The translations under genes and the position numbers were made by a program. A stretch of DNA of 64,000 nt from Hirudinaria manillensis (Eukaryota; Annelida; Clitellata; Hirudinida; Hirudinidae): assembly GCA_034509925.1 (NCBI GenBank), contig CM067536.1:646001-710000 (forward strand), given 5' to 3'. Positions 12,468 to 25,526 of the stretch are shown here, in pieces. Numbering within the stretch: position 1 is the first letter of the stretch; the number at the start of each line of letters is the position of its first letter. The notes beneath the pieces were generated by a model. It was not told where the DNA came from. It saw only the letters and a program-made list of their open reading frames with translations, and ran no database searches.

Positions 12468-15400
12468 TCACTTCGTGTCGTTCTTCGAGTAGGCTACGGA
12501 ATGGGTCAACTGGTGCTGATTGGCGATCGGCGAATCCTTCATCTTGAGCAGCATCTGGTGTTGCATCTGGAGCTGCTGGTGTTGCATCAGCTGCTGATTC
12601 TGCAACTGAACCTGGTGCTCGAGTGCGTGCAACTTTTGTTGTTGATGTTGTATGATCTGCTGTTGTTGCTGGACGACGATGTGAGGAGACTGATGGGGCA
12701 GAGCCAGCAGCTGAGACAGCTGGAGAGTCTGCAGCTGCACCTGCTGCTGTTGCGGCTGCTGCGGTTGCTGGGCCTGGCCCGTCAGCTGGCCGGTCAGCTG
12801 CTGCGAGCCGAGCTGAGAGGCGAGTTGGGCACTCAGCTGCTGGGTGCTGGCCAGCTGCTGAGAGAGCTGAGCGGAGAGCTGGTTCTGCTGCTGGATTTGC
12901 TGTTGGATTAGGGAGGGCTGTTGCATGGACAGGGATGTCGTTTGGATGGTGATTTGTTGCTGTTGTTGTTGTTGCTGTAGTTGTTGCTGAGTTAGCACCG
13001 CAGTGGTCTGTTGTTGTTGTTGTTGCTGTTGTTGGGGAGCAGGTTGTTGTTGTTGTTTCTGGTCCACCACTTGAGCCTGCTGCTGGCCCTTCTTCCGACC
13101 GGTTCGAGGCCTGTCCTCCGAGTGGATGCGCGCGTGTTTCTTGAGGTGCTCGGCCTGCGAGAAGTGCTTGAGGCAGATGCTGCAGACGTGCGGTCGTTCC
13201 CCGGTGTGGATCTGCATGTGTCGTTTCAAGTTGCCGGCGACCGTGAATCTCTTGCAGCAGACCGTGCACTCGAACGGCCTCTCTCCTGTCGAAGTCGAAA
13301 GAAGGGGAAGGGATGTCATTCGTTGCCGTGGCGATTCACGGCGGCGTGATTTCGAGATCGATGGATAACTAGTTCTGGTCTTGCTAATAAGAACCAAACA
13401 CGGATTTTATCATCAACTGTTTTGCTGTTTGGCTATTGCTATTCCTTGCTCACTGGTTCCTACTACTGAAAGGCTCTTGAGTATTTTCTTTTACAATTAG
13501 CAGTTACTAGCATGATAATAGATATACTCAAATATACTACATCACAATCACCATCACCACCCCATCATCATCCTCATCATCATTCTAAGAACCTGTATGA
13601 ATTCGTTGGTGAGGCAGCAGCGCCCCGGCATGGGCGAACTGCTTATTGCAGAGCGGACAGAAGTAGGGCTTCTCACCGGTGTGCGTCCTGATGTGCCTCT
13701 TGCAGTTGTCCAAGAACTTGAACTGTTTGTGGCACTGCGAGCACTCGTACAATTTGTTCTCGACAACGATCGGCTCTGGGACTGGCGTGCTGCTAGACTG
13801 GACCTGCCATACTTGCTGCAATGATGAAGGATGAGAGGGGCGCTGAGCTTAGGTCGCTTTGTTAGTTGTTTTTCTTTTTGGGTGGTGGTGTTGCTGGTAT
13901 GAGGTGGTGTGGTGTGAGGTGGTGTGGCATGGTATGGGATGATGTGGTGAATAAGTAATTGTTGAGATATTATTTAAATGCTTTGAAATTGGTTTTTTGT
14001 TACTTTTGTGGGTGGTTGTGGCTACAATCATTACATGGCACAGTAATATATTATCAGTGATAATTTATCACAATGTGTATGTGTGTCAGTGATAAAATGT
14101 GTGTCAACTGAGAGTGCGATAGGTTAGATGTTAGTTGAATTCATACGAGGAATGCCATATAACTTATAACTTATCAGGTTGTAAACATCTGATTGCAATC
14201 ATAACACAATTGTATTATAATACCATTACTATTATTATTATTATTATTATTATTATCTAAAAGCAAGTGAAAGGAGAAACATTTAGGTAACTGAAGTTTA
14301 CTGTGTATTAGTTCTAGCAAATATTATTTGTTGAAATTCCCTATAGTAAATAATTTTTTAATTCTTTTTTTTAGTTTATGGTAGAGATATGATAATCACT
14401 AATGATAATAAGATGATAAATGATAGTCACAGAACAATAAACGATGTTTGCAAATAACTGCAACAAGGGAATCCAACATAACGACTTCATGATAAATTAT
14501 TTTAAAAAAAATCCCGTGCTTCAAAGACACCGTATTAAAAAAATGCAGCTTTATAATTAACTTGTAACCACGTCACCCTAGATAAAGGTTTGGTGATCAA
14601 CAATGACATAATGAGTATAGCATACCGAGTACTATGATATGAGAGCTAAACCTAAAACTGTCACTTATTGAGACAGAGATATTACTTAAAAACAACATCA
14701 GAAGTTCTGAGTGGGTCAAGCCACTCAAATGTGTGGTTCATGTGACACACTCATATGCAATAGCAAGACTGAAAGCTGTACAGGAAGTTAATCTTCCTCT
14801 TTGCTTTTATAAAAGCGTACGTCGCTTCGGCAGATCAATGACTCTTTTTTCTAAATCGATAGTTGATTGTAAACAAAGGCAATGTCTCAGACAGTTGAAA
14901 TGCATACAATACGTGAAAGTAATCCATAGATAACAAAAATAAGACATTGCATTTCTTTAGTTTCTGATAATCGTTCTTGAAAATGATACATATTATGTGC
15001 CAGGTTTACACATAATTTGTAATGGCATCATGGGATATCCCACAAATGTTTTGTGATTGCTAGCAGCTATAGCTGAGCAATAACATACAAGCTCATTATG
15101 AATGTCAATTGCAAATAATTGTCTCTGGCACTCTCTAATCCTGTCTAATTATTTGAACTGTTTCATCAAATGCTGAATAATAAAAAAAGGTATTTCAACC
15201 ATTTCATAATCTCCAGAGGCACAACACATTAAAATGAAAGAATCTGAGATGGAAATAAATTCTATAAGATCCACATCCTTGCAAACAACGTTAACCTATC
15301 TGACGAAATAAAATCAAACACGAAAATGGTCATTACTTGAGGTAAGTAGGCTATCTTGGAGCTGTTTTTTCGAGGGCCGTTGTTTAAATGAACTTTGAGG

Positions 15401-15809
15401 TGCTTTTTAAGATGTTCGGCTTGAGTGAATTTTTTTGGGCACTCTGTGCAGGCAAATTGCTTCACTCCAGTGTGTATGAGCATGTGTCTCTTGACACCAT
15501 CAGACCTGGCAAAGTGTTTGTTGCATACGGTGCATATGTGGCGTGAGCGCTTGTTATTATTGTTACTATTGTTGGATCTAGAGCCTTTTGTGGTTGTCGG
15601 CTGGATATCAATGGCTATTTTCTGATCCTCAGAAAAATGAGGTTTCGTCTCGGTCGTTTCAACTGCAAAAAGTGGATTTTTCACGACTGCAATCAACAGA
15701 AGAAAAGGATCTTAATCGTTAGCCAGTTCAGTGTATGAATGGAATCATACATATTAAAGAAAAACTTACAGTACGACGTTGGGATCATTGAAAAGTCCGT
15801 GGTCGCCAT
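12468..15809 (-). CDS. C2H2 zinc-finger protein with six fingers and a glutamine-rich C-terminus, 476 aa
   Basis: Probable nuclear DNA-binding regulator. Exons in sense order: 15809-15770, 15686-15337, 13815-13593, 13285-12468; phases close. The start ATG is at 15809 and opens [13 protein letters not shown]. Six classical C-x2-C-x12-H-x3-H fingers come in three pairs, one pair per exon (about residues 63-113, 152-202, 208-258), joined by HTGEKPY or HTGERP-type linkers. Fingers 2 and 6 share QAEHLKKH, which suggests internal duplication. After finger 6, about 200 residues are rich in Gln (CAG/CAA runs) with Leu and Ser, typical of an activation or condensate-forming segment. The gene is head-to-head with metaxin, 534 bp apart. 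I do not recognise a specific ortholog. Confidence 0.93.
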
Positions 15810-16343
15810 GATCGTGAGAATCGAATAACAAACGAATTTTCGTATTTACAAAACAAGCAAATTCAAAACACTTCAGCACAACCGATGGACAGTAAAATTC
15901 CTCTAAAGGCTTTGCAAATCGAGCCAAAAGAATCAGTCAAAATTCATACGCTATTCGTTATTGATCCAAAATTGTGTCTCTCTAAATAAATTGCATTATA
16001 AACAAATCCAAACAAATGCGGAAAATTATCGTCAAAAGGCAAAGTTTCACGGCCCAAAAACGATAATGTCGAAGCGCATCAGCCAGCCAATATTTTTTTT
16101 TGCTGGAAGAATAAATTTAGTGCTAAAAAGTGTAATTTAAAACAGTGTGTTTAGGATTGATAATTTAATTTTATTAGTTCGATAAAATCAAATTAAACTT
16201 TTGGCCCATTGAGGCTAAAATTTGAATATAAATATTAAATATATTAAAATTAATTTAATTTCTTAAAACTATTTTATTCAACTAGTAAAATATTGTCTTG
16301 TGAGTAAAAATGGATTTATTATTCTTATCGAGGTCAATCATAG
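15810..16343. promoter_or_regulatory. Short bidirectional spacer between the zinc-finger gene and metaxin
   Basis: Only 534 bp separate the two divergent start codons. It is AT-rich, with no repeat arrays. It must hold both promoters and 5' UTRs unless a distal 5' exon exists. No motif is assigned. Confidence 0.5.
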
Positions 16344-18687
16344 ATGATGGAGTTGTCGATTTGGAAGGGACGTTGGGGCTTGCCCTCTATTGACGCCGAT
16401 TGCCTTTACTCCTTGGTGCGTTAATTAATAACAGGTCTTGCATAAGCACGATATCATTCATTGGGCAATAACAAATTTAGCAGAAGATATCACCGCATAC
16501 CACGACATTCTCTGATTTGCATTTCATCTATTATGCAATGCATTGGGCTTAAATCTGTAACGTTACATAATTAAAAAAGTTAATTATACATGTAATTAAA
16601 ATTGCCATCTTATAAGTTATCCTAACATTCTGAGAGCCAATTACATTTTTTAAATAATATAGGCATACTGCAAACTGTCTGCTGCTCCAGTTGACATAAA
16701 GTACTGCCATGACAGTAGACAATCCACAACAGGTAAAAATTAGAGCATTCAAGCTATTTCAAGCCATAACTATTATTTCCACTTACTCTTAGAAGATTTA
16801 TTGAGTATTGCACTTATGAAATTGGGAAAGACACCTGAAAGAATTGAAGATGAGGAACTCATAAATATGATTTCTTTGCAGGGCAGCTCCCACTTCTTAC
16901 TGACGGAAGCACTCACATTTCCAGCGGAAAGAGGATTGTTGATGAGCTCAAGAGTCGCGTGAGTTTTACTGGAAAAGCTAAGCTATAATAAGTATAAGTT
17001 ACTAAATGATAAATTTAATTTATTAATTGATTGAATTTGGGTTTGTATTAATTCATATTTTATTTTTAAATGTAATTTGAAATGCTTTTATATCTAATGA
17101 TAAAACAATTATGGTATTATAATTAGGTCATCTTATAATCTGACTTGCTGACCTTACAGGGTCATGATCTTGACTTCTCCTTGACCTCGAGCAAACAGTC
17201 AGACCTCTTGGCCTACAAGCTTCAAGTTGAAACAAAGTTGATACCTGCTGTGGTTGGTTAAATAGTTTGTTTATTAATGAGGCTCATTATTATTCAGTTC
17301 CTAATTATGCTCTTGTTTTGAATTTTGATCTTGTGTGGTGATAGTATTGGACAAAACAAGGATGTCAGTTTGTCTTTTATTAATTCAGAAAAATTCTCTT
17401 CAATAAAATTGTAGTACAACCACCTATGATTGAGTCTTAGTATTAATATTTATAAATTATTAAATTAATCATTTAAAAGATTTGCCCTAGAAATAAATAA
17501 CGGAACAGCAGACGGTTTGTAATGTGCCTATATTATTAAAAAAAAAAATCTTCCTGTCAGCAATACACCCTGTGGTGCATCCAAAAGAATTACATAGAAG
17601 TTACCAGGCCTGCCTGGGTATCCTTTCTTCCATTCCTTCAGTCCATCTATCGTCCCCTCTCCGTCAAGCGCTCTCTTGCCTCTAGGTTCGAGAGACTTCA
17701 TTATTCCAAAAGCCAGGAAGAGATCCTTGAAAAGGTACCTTTTGAGTGAACATGGTGGACATGGACATAAATATTATTTAATTTGATTAATTAATTAATT
17801 AATTTATTTATTATCACGTTGAGGTCATGACACCAGTGATAGTTAATGATTAAAGGTAATTAACTTTAGTTAAGTAATTAATTTTAGGGCAACTTTTACT
17901 TAATTTGAATATTAATTAAACTTCTACTGAAGATTACGAACGACGCAAAGGAATGCCTGAACCTTCTCTCGTTCAAACTTGAGGAAAAAGAATTCATCTT
18001 TGGTCCAAGGTAATTTCTGTTGTTTATTACCCATTAATTTTAATGGCTTGCCTTGTTGCTCCAATAAATTGGCCTCATTATGTCGTTTGTTTATTTAAAT
18101 CACGAACTGTCCTACTTTCAGAGCCAGTTCATTGGATGCCCTCATTTTTGCCCAGCTGTCTCTGATGCTCCACACCGATTTGCCTCAGTCCCCGCTCAAG
18201 AAGCACATCCTTGGCTGTCCAAACCTCGTCAGGTTTTGCCAGAGGATCATGGAGAAGCACTTTCCCGAGAGCTTGGAAGGTGAGAACGCGAGAGAACCGC
18301 AGACGAGTTTTCGGAAATCAATTTAGAAAATTTGTTCGTCTATTTAGTATCAAATTTCCTTTTATTCATTTGTTTGGGTAAAATGAGATAATTTTATTTT
18401 TGTAAAGGAGATTTTTATTTTATTATATTTTTTCTAAAAAAAAATTAGATTATTTCATCTTGTCGTGTGTTTTATTGGAATTTGTTTTTTGTTCAGAATT
18501 GGCAAAACTGGAGAAGGAGCGCCAGGAGAGGGAAAAACAGAAACTGAAAGAGGAAGGGGAATTTCCAAACAAGACGAGAAACATCGTGGCCGCTGCCGTC
18601 GTGGTGTCCGTCGTCATGCTGACGTATGCCATCACCTTGGGGAAGATCAGAGTAGAAGTCATTGACGTTGACAGGGTCAATAAATAA
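16344..18687 (+). CDS. MTX1: Metaxin (metaxin-1-like), outer mitochondrial membrane import/assembly factor, 303 aa
   Basis: Exons 16344-16415, 16663-16732, 16882-16958, 17160-17252, 17561-17734, 17933-18009, 18122-18279, 18497-18687; all phases close. The N-terminus MELSIWKGRWGLPS matches metaxin WKGDWGLPS (a second ATG directly precedes it at 16344). The GST-like N- and C-domains follow, including the family block SSLDALIFAQLSLMLHTDLP and the helix SPLKKHILGCPNLVRFCQRI. A charged Lys/Glu stretch leads to a C-terminal hydrophobic segment (about residues 269-288, IVAAAVVVSVVMLTYAITL), the tail anchor expected of metaxin-1. Family members work with SAM50 in beta-barrel assembly. The stop codon overlaps an AATAAA. 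Human MTX1 is about 317 aa. Confidence 0.96.
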
Positions 18688-20681
18688 ACTCAAACAACCC
18701 TCTTAAAAATCCGCTGTGATCAAAACTTCATCGATACATTTTTCTAATCGCTTGTACTAAACTTGTACTAGTGTTAATTAAACTAATCTCTGGCAAAAGC
18801 TTCCGGATAATAATCTCGTACCCGTCGTTCAACGTCGTCTCTACGTGCGGATGTACGAGTCCGGCTTTTGAGACACCTTCCGCTCGGTACGTAATGGCTT
18901 CGTTTATTAATATTAGTTGATTAATTAACTTTTAGTCGTTGCTAATTAGTTAGGTTTTCAGACTCGGGGGAAGAACTTCAAGTAGATTGGTAGAGGCCTG
19001 GTTTGGGGTTTTTAATTTCTTTGTTTTTTTTTTCTTATTTTTTTTTGCCGAACAATGAGAAACAGCACGAGCGAGGGGCCCACAATTATTGCCGGTCCTA
19101 TCGAATATGTGAGAAATTCCTCAATTAACTAAGTAACCCGACAGGATAGCCTCATTTATCTCCGTTGGAAGCAGTTATACCTCTGCCATACTGGTTTTGG
19201 CATTGGTTCGAATCTACTCGTTCGTAAGTATATGTTAACAGCTTTAAATGTTATCGTAGACGCTAATGTTTTCAACCTTGTCGGGCAAGATGGTCCGCAC
19301 GTGCAGATAGCGAAAGTTTTTTTTCCCGTCTGCAACTCGGTGCATTGTTTTGGACCGAAGCGTTGCCTGTTATCAAAGGATTCATTCATTTCACCGCCAT
19401 CAACGTAAAAGCGTCCAAAAACGCTTACTCGACCTTTTACTTTAAGCTTAATCTCCGAGTTTTTTGATCGGCTTAACTTAATAGCAATTAAGCTATCCCG
19501 TCACCGGTGTCTCAATCTTTCTTTACTATTAATATATATTATTATCATAATCTCGTAAACTCAATGTTCCGGCAGACCCTGGCATCACTTATGCTTTCAT
19601 AGCGATCCCTGATTAATCCCATCCGCCAAGACCCAAACTCCTCCGTCGAGACCATTTCGAAGACAGCGCTTTTCGCATCGAATGAGAATAAAATTGAAAG
19701 CAGGCTTTGTTTAAATGGCTTTTATTGGTTTAAAAAATAATCGTAAATCATGTGATGTTCGAGAGAGGGCACGAAGCCCGTAAAACTATCCAAAAAAAAA
19801 AACAACAAACCTCTCATGACAATTTCAAAACGCACCCGAGTTACAGATAAAATTTCAAAACAAAAATCCGCACCGAATACGACGCTTGGGATAATGGAGT
19901 CTAGACAAAAATGTGAAACTTTTGACTTACGCTGTCTGCACACAAAAGTTAAGTGACAAGTAAAAAGCGAATCTAAATGAAAAAAGAAGAAACGCTATTT
20001 TTTCCTTCCAGACTTTCAGAATAAGAACATTTTCTCGCGCACAGATACGGAAGTCATTCAGACATTAAAAAAAAATGATTCGAAAGTCACTGACATGGGT
20101 TGAATTAAACTTTGTCTCGCAAATAAATCCTTAAGAAGGGAGTACAATACTTTCTAAAATACTTTAAAAAATACTGTCTTAATATTTGCCGGCGTTTGAT
20201 TAATGAATTCTCCTTAATGCATGCAACACCATGTCATTTGTTACTTATTTATTTTTTTATACAATAAAGAAAAAACAGAACACACACAAAAACAATCGCA
20301 CACAATAACATACCACACGCAAAACGAAAAAGAAAAAACATGAGCTGAAGAAACAAGAAAAACCTTCCTAAAAAATTGCTCTTCACAGACCACGTTTGTG
20401 AATAAAATGTCCGACAAGGACCTAGAAAATAATCGAGGTCGCAAAGCACCGCCAAAACGATGACCGTCATCAGAACCAGCGGTCCACCCAATGGACATAA
20501 AGGAGGTCGGTACGACCAAGATACATATACTTAATGAGATACATACACAACAAAAATGGTGTGTGTGATAAAGATAAAGGCGTTGGAGTGCAAGTGCAGT
20601 GGATAATTAAGGCAATAGGGTGAACACGTGCGGGGATTCTAAGAACAGAAATGTTTGAGATGAGTAATCCGAAAGCCATCC

Positions 20682-21388
20682 ATCATCACCATCAAATTCA
20701 GCAACATCATCATCATCATCATCACCGTCATCACAGACATCATCATCATCATCACCACCATCGTCGTCGTCGTCAACATCATTATCAATGAGAAGGACTG
20801 AACAAGAAAATGTGAAAATGATAGAAAAATCACTAAGCAGTGATTAGTTCACACGATGATTATCTTAGAGACACCGTCAACCTCATCGCTGAGATCGTAG
20901 TAGTCCCCAGCATCGTAAAGTAATCTTTATCATCACCACCATAATCATCCTGATCATCAACATCATCATCATCACCAACAACAAGCACGTATCGTCACCA
21001 CCACCATCATCATCATCATCATCATCATCGTCCATTAAAAGGTCGAAATTTTAATGATGGGAAACAAAAAGCAAAATGAAGAGCATTTAAAACGAATTAA
21101 ACGACAAATGCAAACAATTCGGAGAAAAATGAAAAAAAAGTCGCCGAACACTGTAAACAATTACCTATCAATTACATTACAAAACTCCTTACAATGCATC
21201 ATGACCAACATCATCACCATCATCGTCGTTGTCATCACCATCATCTCCAACATCATCATCACCATCATCATCATCTTCAAATCTATCATTCCTCTTGGAG
21301 ATCAAAACATAATCGAAGTGGTAGGGCTATCACGCATGATTATTATTATTACTATTATTACTTATTATTAATGTTGTCATAGTAACAA

Positions 21389-21423
<35 letters not shown>

Positions 21424-22031
21424 GTTAAATTTTTAAAGGTGCCACTTTAAACTATTGTTTGTTTATAAACAAACAGTCGACCGACCTCAGAACAGAAGCG
21501 CCACACACGTCACGAAGAAGACGACGACGACGAAGATGATGATGGTCGTGTGGTAATGATAACGATCACAGAGATGTTAGAGCTGGTAACGAAGATGATG
21601 ATGATGACGACGACGACGATGATGATGATGACGACGACGGTGTCTAGCACAATCATCCACGGCTTATGCTCGCCAGAAAAAAATCGTTTTAAATTACAAA
21701 ATGCAAAAAAAAAAAATAATAATCTCCAAAACGAATGATTTAAGACCTATTAATTAAACACTACCACCATCATCATCATCATCACCACTATCATCATCAG
21801 GACCAAGTCTGAAGAAGGATAGTTATTAGTATCAGGTGACATCATCATCATCATCATCATGATTACCATCATCATCATCTTCAACATCATCATCGTCGTC
21901 GTCCTCTTCAAAAACCTCCTAAAAGCATCAGAAAGAACTCCATAAACTCCCCGTGTTTGGAGGTTCCTGCGAAATGCGATACTCTCCAGACTCATCGTCG
22001 TCATCGTCCTCGTCATCATCATCATCGACGT
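20682..22031. repeat. Cluster of ATC/GAT and ATT microsatellites
   Basis: Successive arrays lie at about 20682-20780, 20935-21030, 21205-21275 (all ATC), 21389-21424 (ATT), 21520-21640 (GAT/GAC) and 21760-22030 (ATC), with short unique spacers. All His-, Asp- and Met-rich reading frames here come from these repeats. Confidence 0.9.
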
Positions 22032-22540
22032 GACCTTCGACCCCAGAGGTCGATTGGAGCGAGACGTCCGTTGGACTCAGTTGAAAAACAGGTCAGACGC
22101 TAACAAGCAGAATAGACTTGGCATGAATAGATTATGTTAATGACTTCAAAATGTGAATATTAAAAAGACCAAAACAATCAATAAAACGTGTTGTAGAATG
22201 ATGATGATAATGATTTCTTAGTAATAATTAATTAATTTTTTAAATTACATCTTTTTTCAACAACAACGTTATTACTACACCCTTCTCGTAATTATAGTTC
22301 GTATATTATGCCATATTTCTTTCTTCTCCTTATTAATATTATTAACATAATTATAATAATATAATTAATCTTACATCATTATTATTATTATTGTTATTAT
22401 TATTATCATTATTATTATTATTATTACTTAAAGTCAGAACCTGTCCAGATGAGAGGATGAAGGAAATTAAAGCAGGCTTGATTTACGATGGCACTCAAAG
22501 TTTGAGAAGGTCAACTAAGAAGAACGAGGACGACTACGAC

Positions 22541-22623
22541 TGTGATGATGATGATGATGATGACGACGACGACGACGACGACGATGATGATGATGATGAT
22601 GATGATGATGACGATGATGATGT
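22541..22623. repeat. (GAT/GAC)n array, about 27 triplets
   Basis: An almost uninterrupted array, GAT at both ends with a block of GAC in the middle. It would read as poly-Asp on the plus strand. No gene context supports translation. Confidence 0.95.
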
Positions 22624-24040
22624 CGTGAACGTTCACATCTCAAGATGGGATGAAAGACAGGACCACAGAATAGCACCAATAGCAATGATGATAAATAAAT
22701 ATAATTCTTTGAAATTAAAATAATAATAATAATAATATCAAAAAATGATATTAAACAATTGTGATAATATCTATAATATCATTTGGTAATCATGATAATC
22801 GTCATCGCCATCATCATCATCAGCACCAACGACTAGAACAACAAAACTTTGAGACTGAAATGAAACAACCTTAAACATAGACATCGAACAGAACAAAGAA
22901 ATATATGTGTATATATTTTATGTTTGATATTCGATCTGGCACAAAATAAAAATGTAATATAATAAAATAAATGTAAAATATAACATGAAAAGAAGTTAAA
23001 TGAATCAAAAATTGAAATTAATTCGAAATCTGATAAGAAATCATTTTAAAATCATTTTATAATTAATTAAAAATCATTTTAAAATAATTTTAAAATTAAT
23101 TAAAAATCATTTTAAAATAATTTTAAAATTAAACCTGCCGAGTTTTCTTCGTTTTAAATTGAGCATCTTTTTTGGACCCACCCACCCGATCGGATCGAAT
23201 GAATGAGTGAAGGAGGAATCGCAGATGAACGACTGAATGAATCCGTAAATAAATAAATGAATGAATGAATAAATAAACAAATGGATTAAAACAAATTCAT
23301 TAAAATATACGCTAAAAAGGAATAAAAAAAACTATGCCCCTGATTCAAAAGGTGATGATGATGATATCATTGCTATTCAAGCAATGCCAACCCTAAGGTC
23401 AGATGGATGGATGGGTTGACGGATGAATGACAAGATAGGTGGAATGAAAGATAAAAGAAGGCAAAATACCAGCCCTGCCTGCCTGGATGGAACGAAGAGG
23501 AGGAAGAGGAGGAGGATGAAAGTTCAAATCAGGCGTGGGAAAAATGAGAGCAGATGGTCAGAACTGATTGTGGAGTGCAAATGCATAAATTGCTGAAGGG
23601 TTGATGGATGGATGGATGCGACGCCAATGGAGAGATGCAGGCAGGGTCACGGATGGATAGACAGACGAACGAACCTTATGGATCAACAGATGGTTGGATG
23701 GATGAATGGAACGACTTAAAATGACAAAAAAAAAGAAACCCAAAATAATCTCCTGGAAGACAATCATTCAAAGAAAAGTTGTTGTTGTGTATCAAGTTTT
23801 AGAAGAGTTTATTTTTAGATCGAGTGGAAATTCACAAATTACAATTTTAGATTGCACCGAAGAAATGTTGAAACTCTCGACTCATTTTTTCTTCTCATCC
23901 TTCCAGCACAACACTTGAGTGTTACCTCGACTGCCTCAACCATTCCATCCATCCATCCATCCATCTGTCATCGTCTTCGTCATCTTCGCCCTCATCATCA
24001 TCATCATCATCGTCGTCGTCATCATCACTGTCACCACCTC

Positions 24041-25459
24041 TCACCCACCAACAGCTGCATCGCTATTGATAGCTCCACCGTCATATTCGTTTGCAGTATT
24101 ATTAATATTATCACCATCATTAATATTATTACCACCTAAACCTTCATTATTGCCATCATTGCTGCCTCTAAAAGAAAAAGAAGATGGTGGTGATGGGGAG
24201 GAGCCAAATGCAAGCCCCGCCTCCCCGTTCCCCTCGAGAACCTCCGGCAGGCGGAGCACGACCTTTGCAAGAGTCTCGAGACTGGCGTAGGACGAGGCCT
24301 TGCTGCCGAGGCACATCCGGAACTGGGAAGGATCGAGTCCGGGACTGCAGCTGATCGGGTGGTAAACGTGCACCAGGCCGGGGTCGACGGAGCGGAACAC
24401 GGAAAAGCCGTTGGAGATGAACCTCTCGACCAGGTCGACGTCTTCTTTGCCCCAGCCCTGCGATCGGCGAAGCGATGCGATTGGTTGGATGATTTGTGCG
24501 GGTTTTGGTTGATTAACTAATTGATTTATTGATTGAATGGATGAACGAATGAATGAGAAAAATGATAGGGATCTTCTGCATCCATTGCTTTTGCTTACCA
24601 CCACTCTGCACATCATCATCATGTCCATCAGTTTATCAATCAGTAAATTATTGAATCAATCAATCAATCAATAAGCCAACCAATCATTCGCTAGACTGAG
24701 CTCACTTTGATATCAAGGTCAAACCCTCCGACTCTATCAAAGTCCTCCTTGTACATGGCAGCGATTCCAAACCCAAACTCCCTCCAGTACCCCACCTGCG
24801 ACCTGAGGTCAAACTCGTCATCGTCGGACGAACGAGGTAGGCAGTCATCCATGACGGAGGCCATGACCGCCCCGAGCCCATCGGCGTCCCCGGACACCGT
24901 TGCCGCGGTGATGAGAGGAGGAGGAGACGAGGCGCCCCCGGCTTCCCGCTTGCGTCTCGACTTGAATCGGCTGTCGACGGTTGGAGTATGAACAACGTCG
25001 TGGATCGTGAACGGCTTTGAACCGTCGTCATTGTTGCCGAACTTGTTGTTGTTGTTGTGGTGGTTGTCATGGTTGTTGTTGTTGTTGTTGTCCTCTCGGT
25101 CCTGGCGAGGATGACACACGTATGCGGGATTGTATTGACTGAAGACAGTCGGGTAGTAAACCTGTGGAGATGAGTTCAACTGCTTTCTTAAGTTTATGGA
25201 TATTAATAATAATAATAATAATAACAATAATAATAATAATAAATAATATTTATAAATAATATTTAACATTAATATTGGAAATAATAATTCCATCATAATT
25301 ATACAATAATTACTTAATAATTGTGTCCTGTGGTGTTCATAATAATAATAATAATAATAATCATTTATATAATAGGCAGTAATTGCATTTGATGAACATT
25401 CATTCTGGTCAGGTTGGGGAAGTATTGGCTTATAAATGCATCAATGATAATAGTGAAGA

Positions 25460-25526
<67 letters not shown>

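Larger units (their letters stand above)
18688..24040. other. Repeat-rich 5.4-kb convergent spacer between metaxin and chondroitin synthase
   Basis: No coding exon could be supported on either strand. The part at 18700-20200 is mostly unique sequence with moderate G+C. The part at 20690-22030 is dominated by ATC/GAT triplet arrays, 22541-22623 is a long GAT/GAC array, and 22950-23130 is AT-rich with direct repeats of a TTTTAAAAT motif. The part at 23200-23720 carries many ATGG-type tetramers. It probably includes 3' UTR of one or both flanking genes. Confidence 0.7.

Noticed and set aside
12501-13349. Leu-rich plus-strand frames
   Set aside because: Complement of the CAG/CAA polyglutamine coding region of the zinc-finger gene.
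20249-20519. Hydrophobic minus-strand frames of 80 and 92 codons
   Set aside because: No conserved motif and no neighbouring exons; T-rich antisense sequence gives hydrophobic frames by chance.
22391-22723. Plus-strand frame with about 28 consecutive aspartates
   Set aside because: Created by the (GAT/GAC)n array. Flanking residues show no domain, and no exon borders fit.
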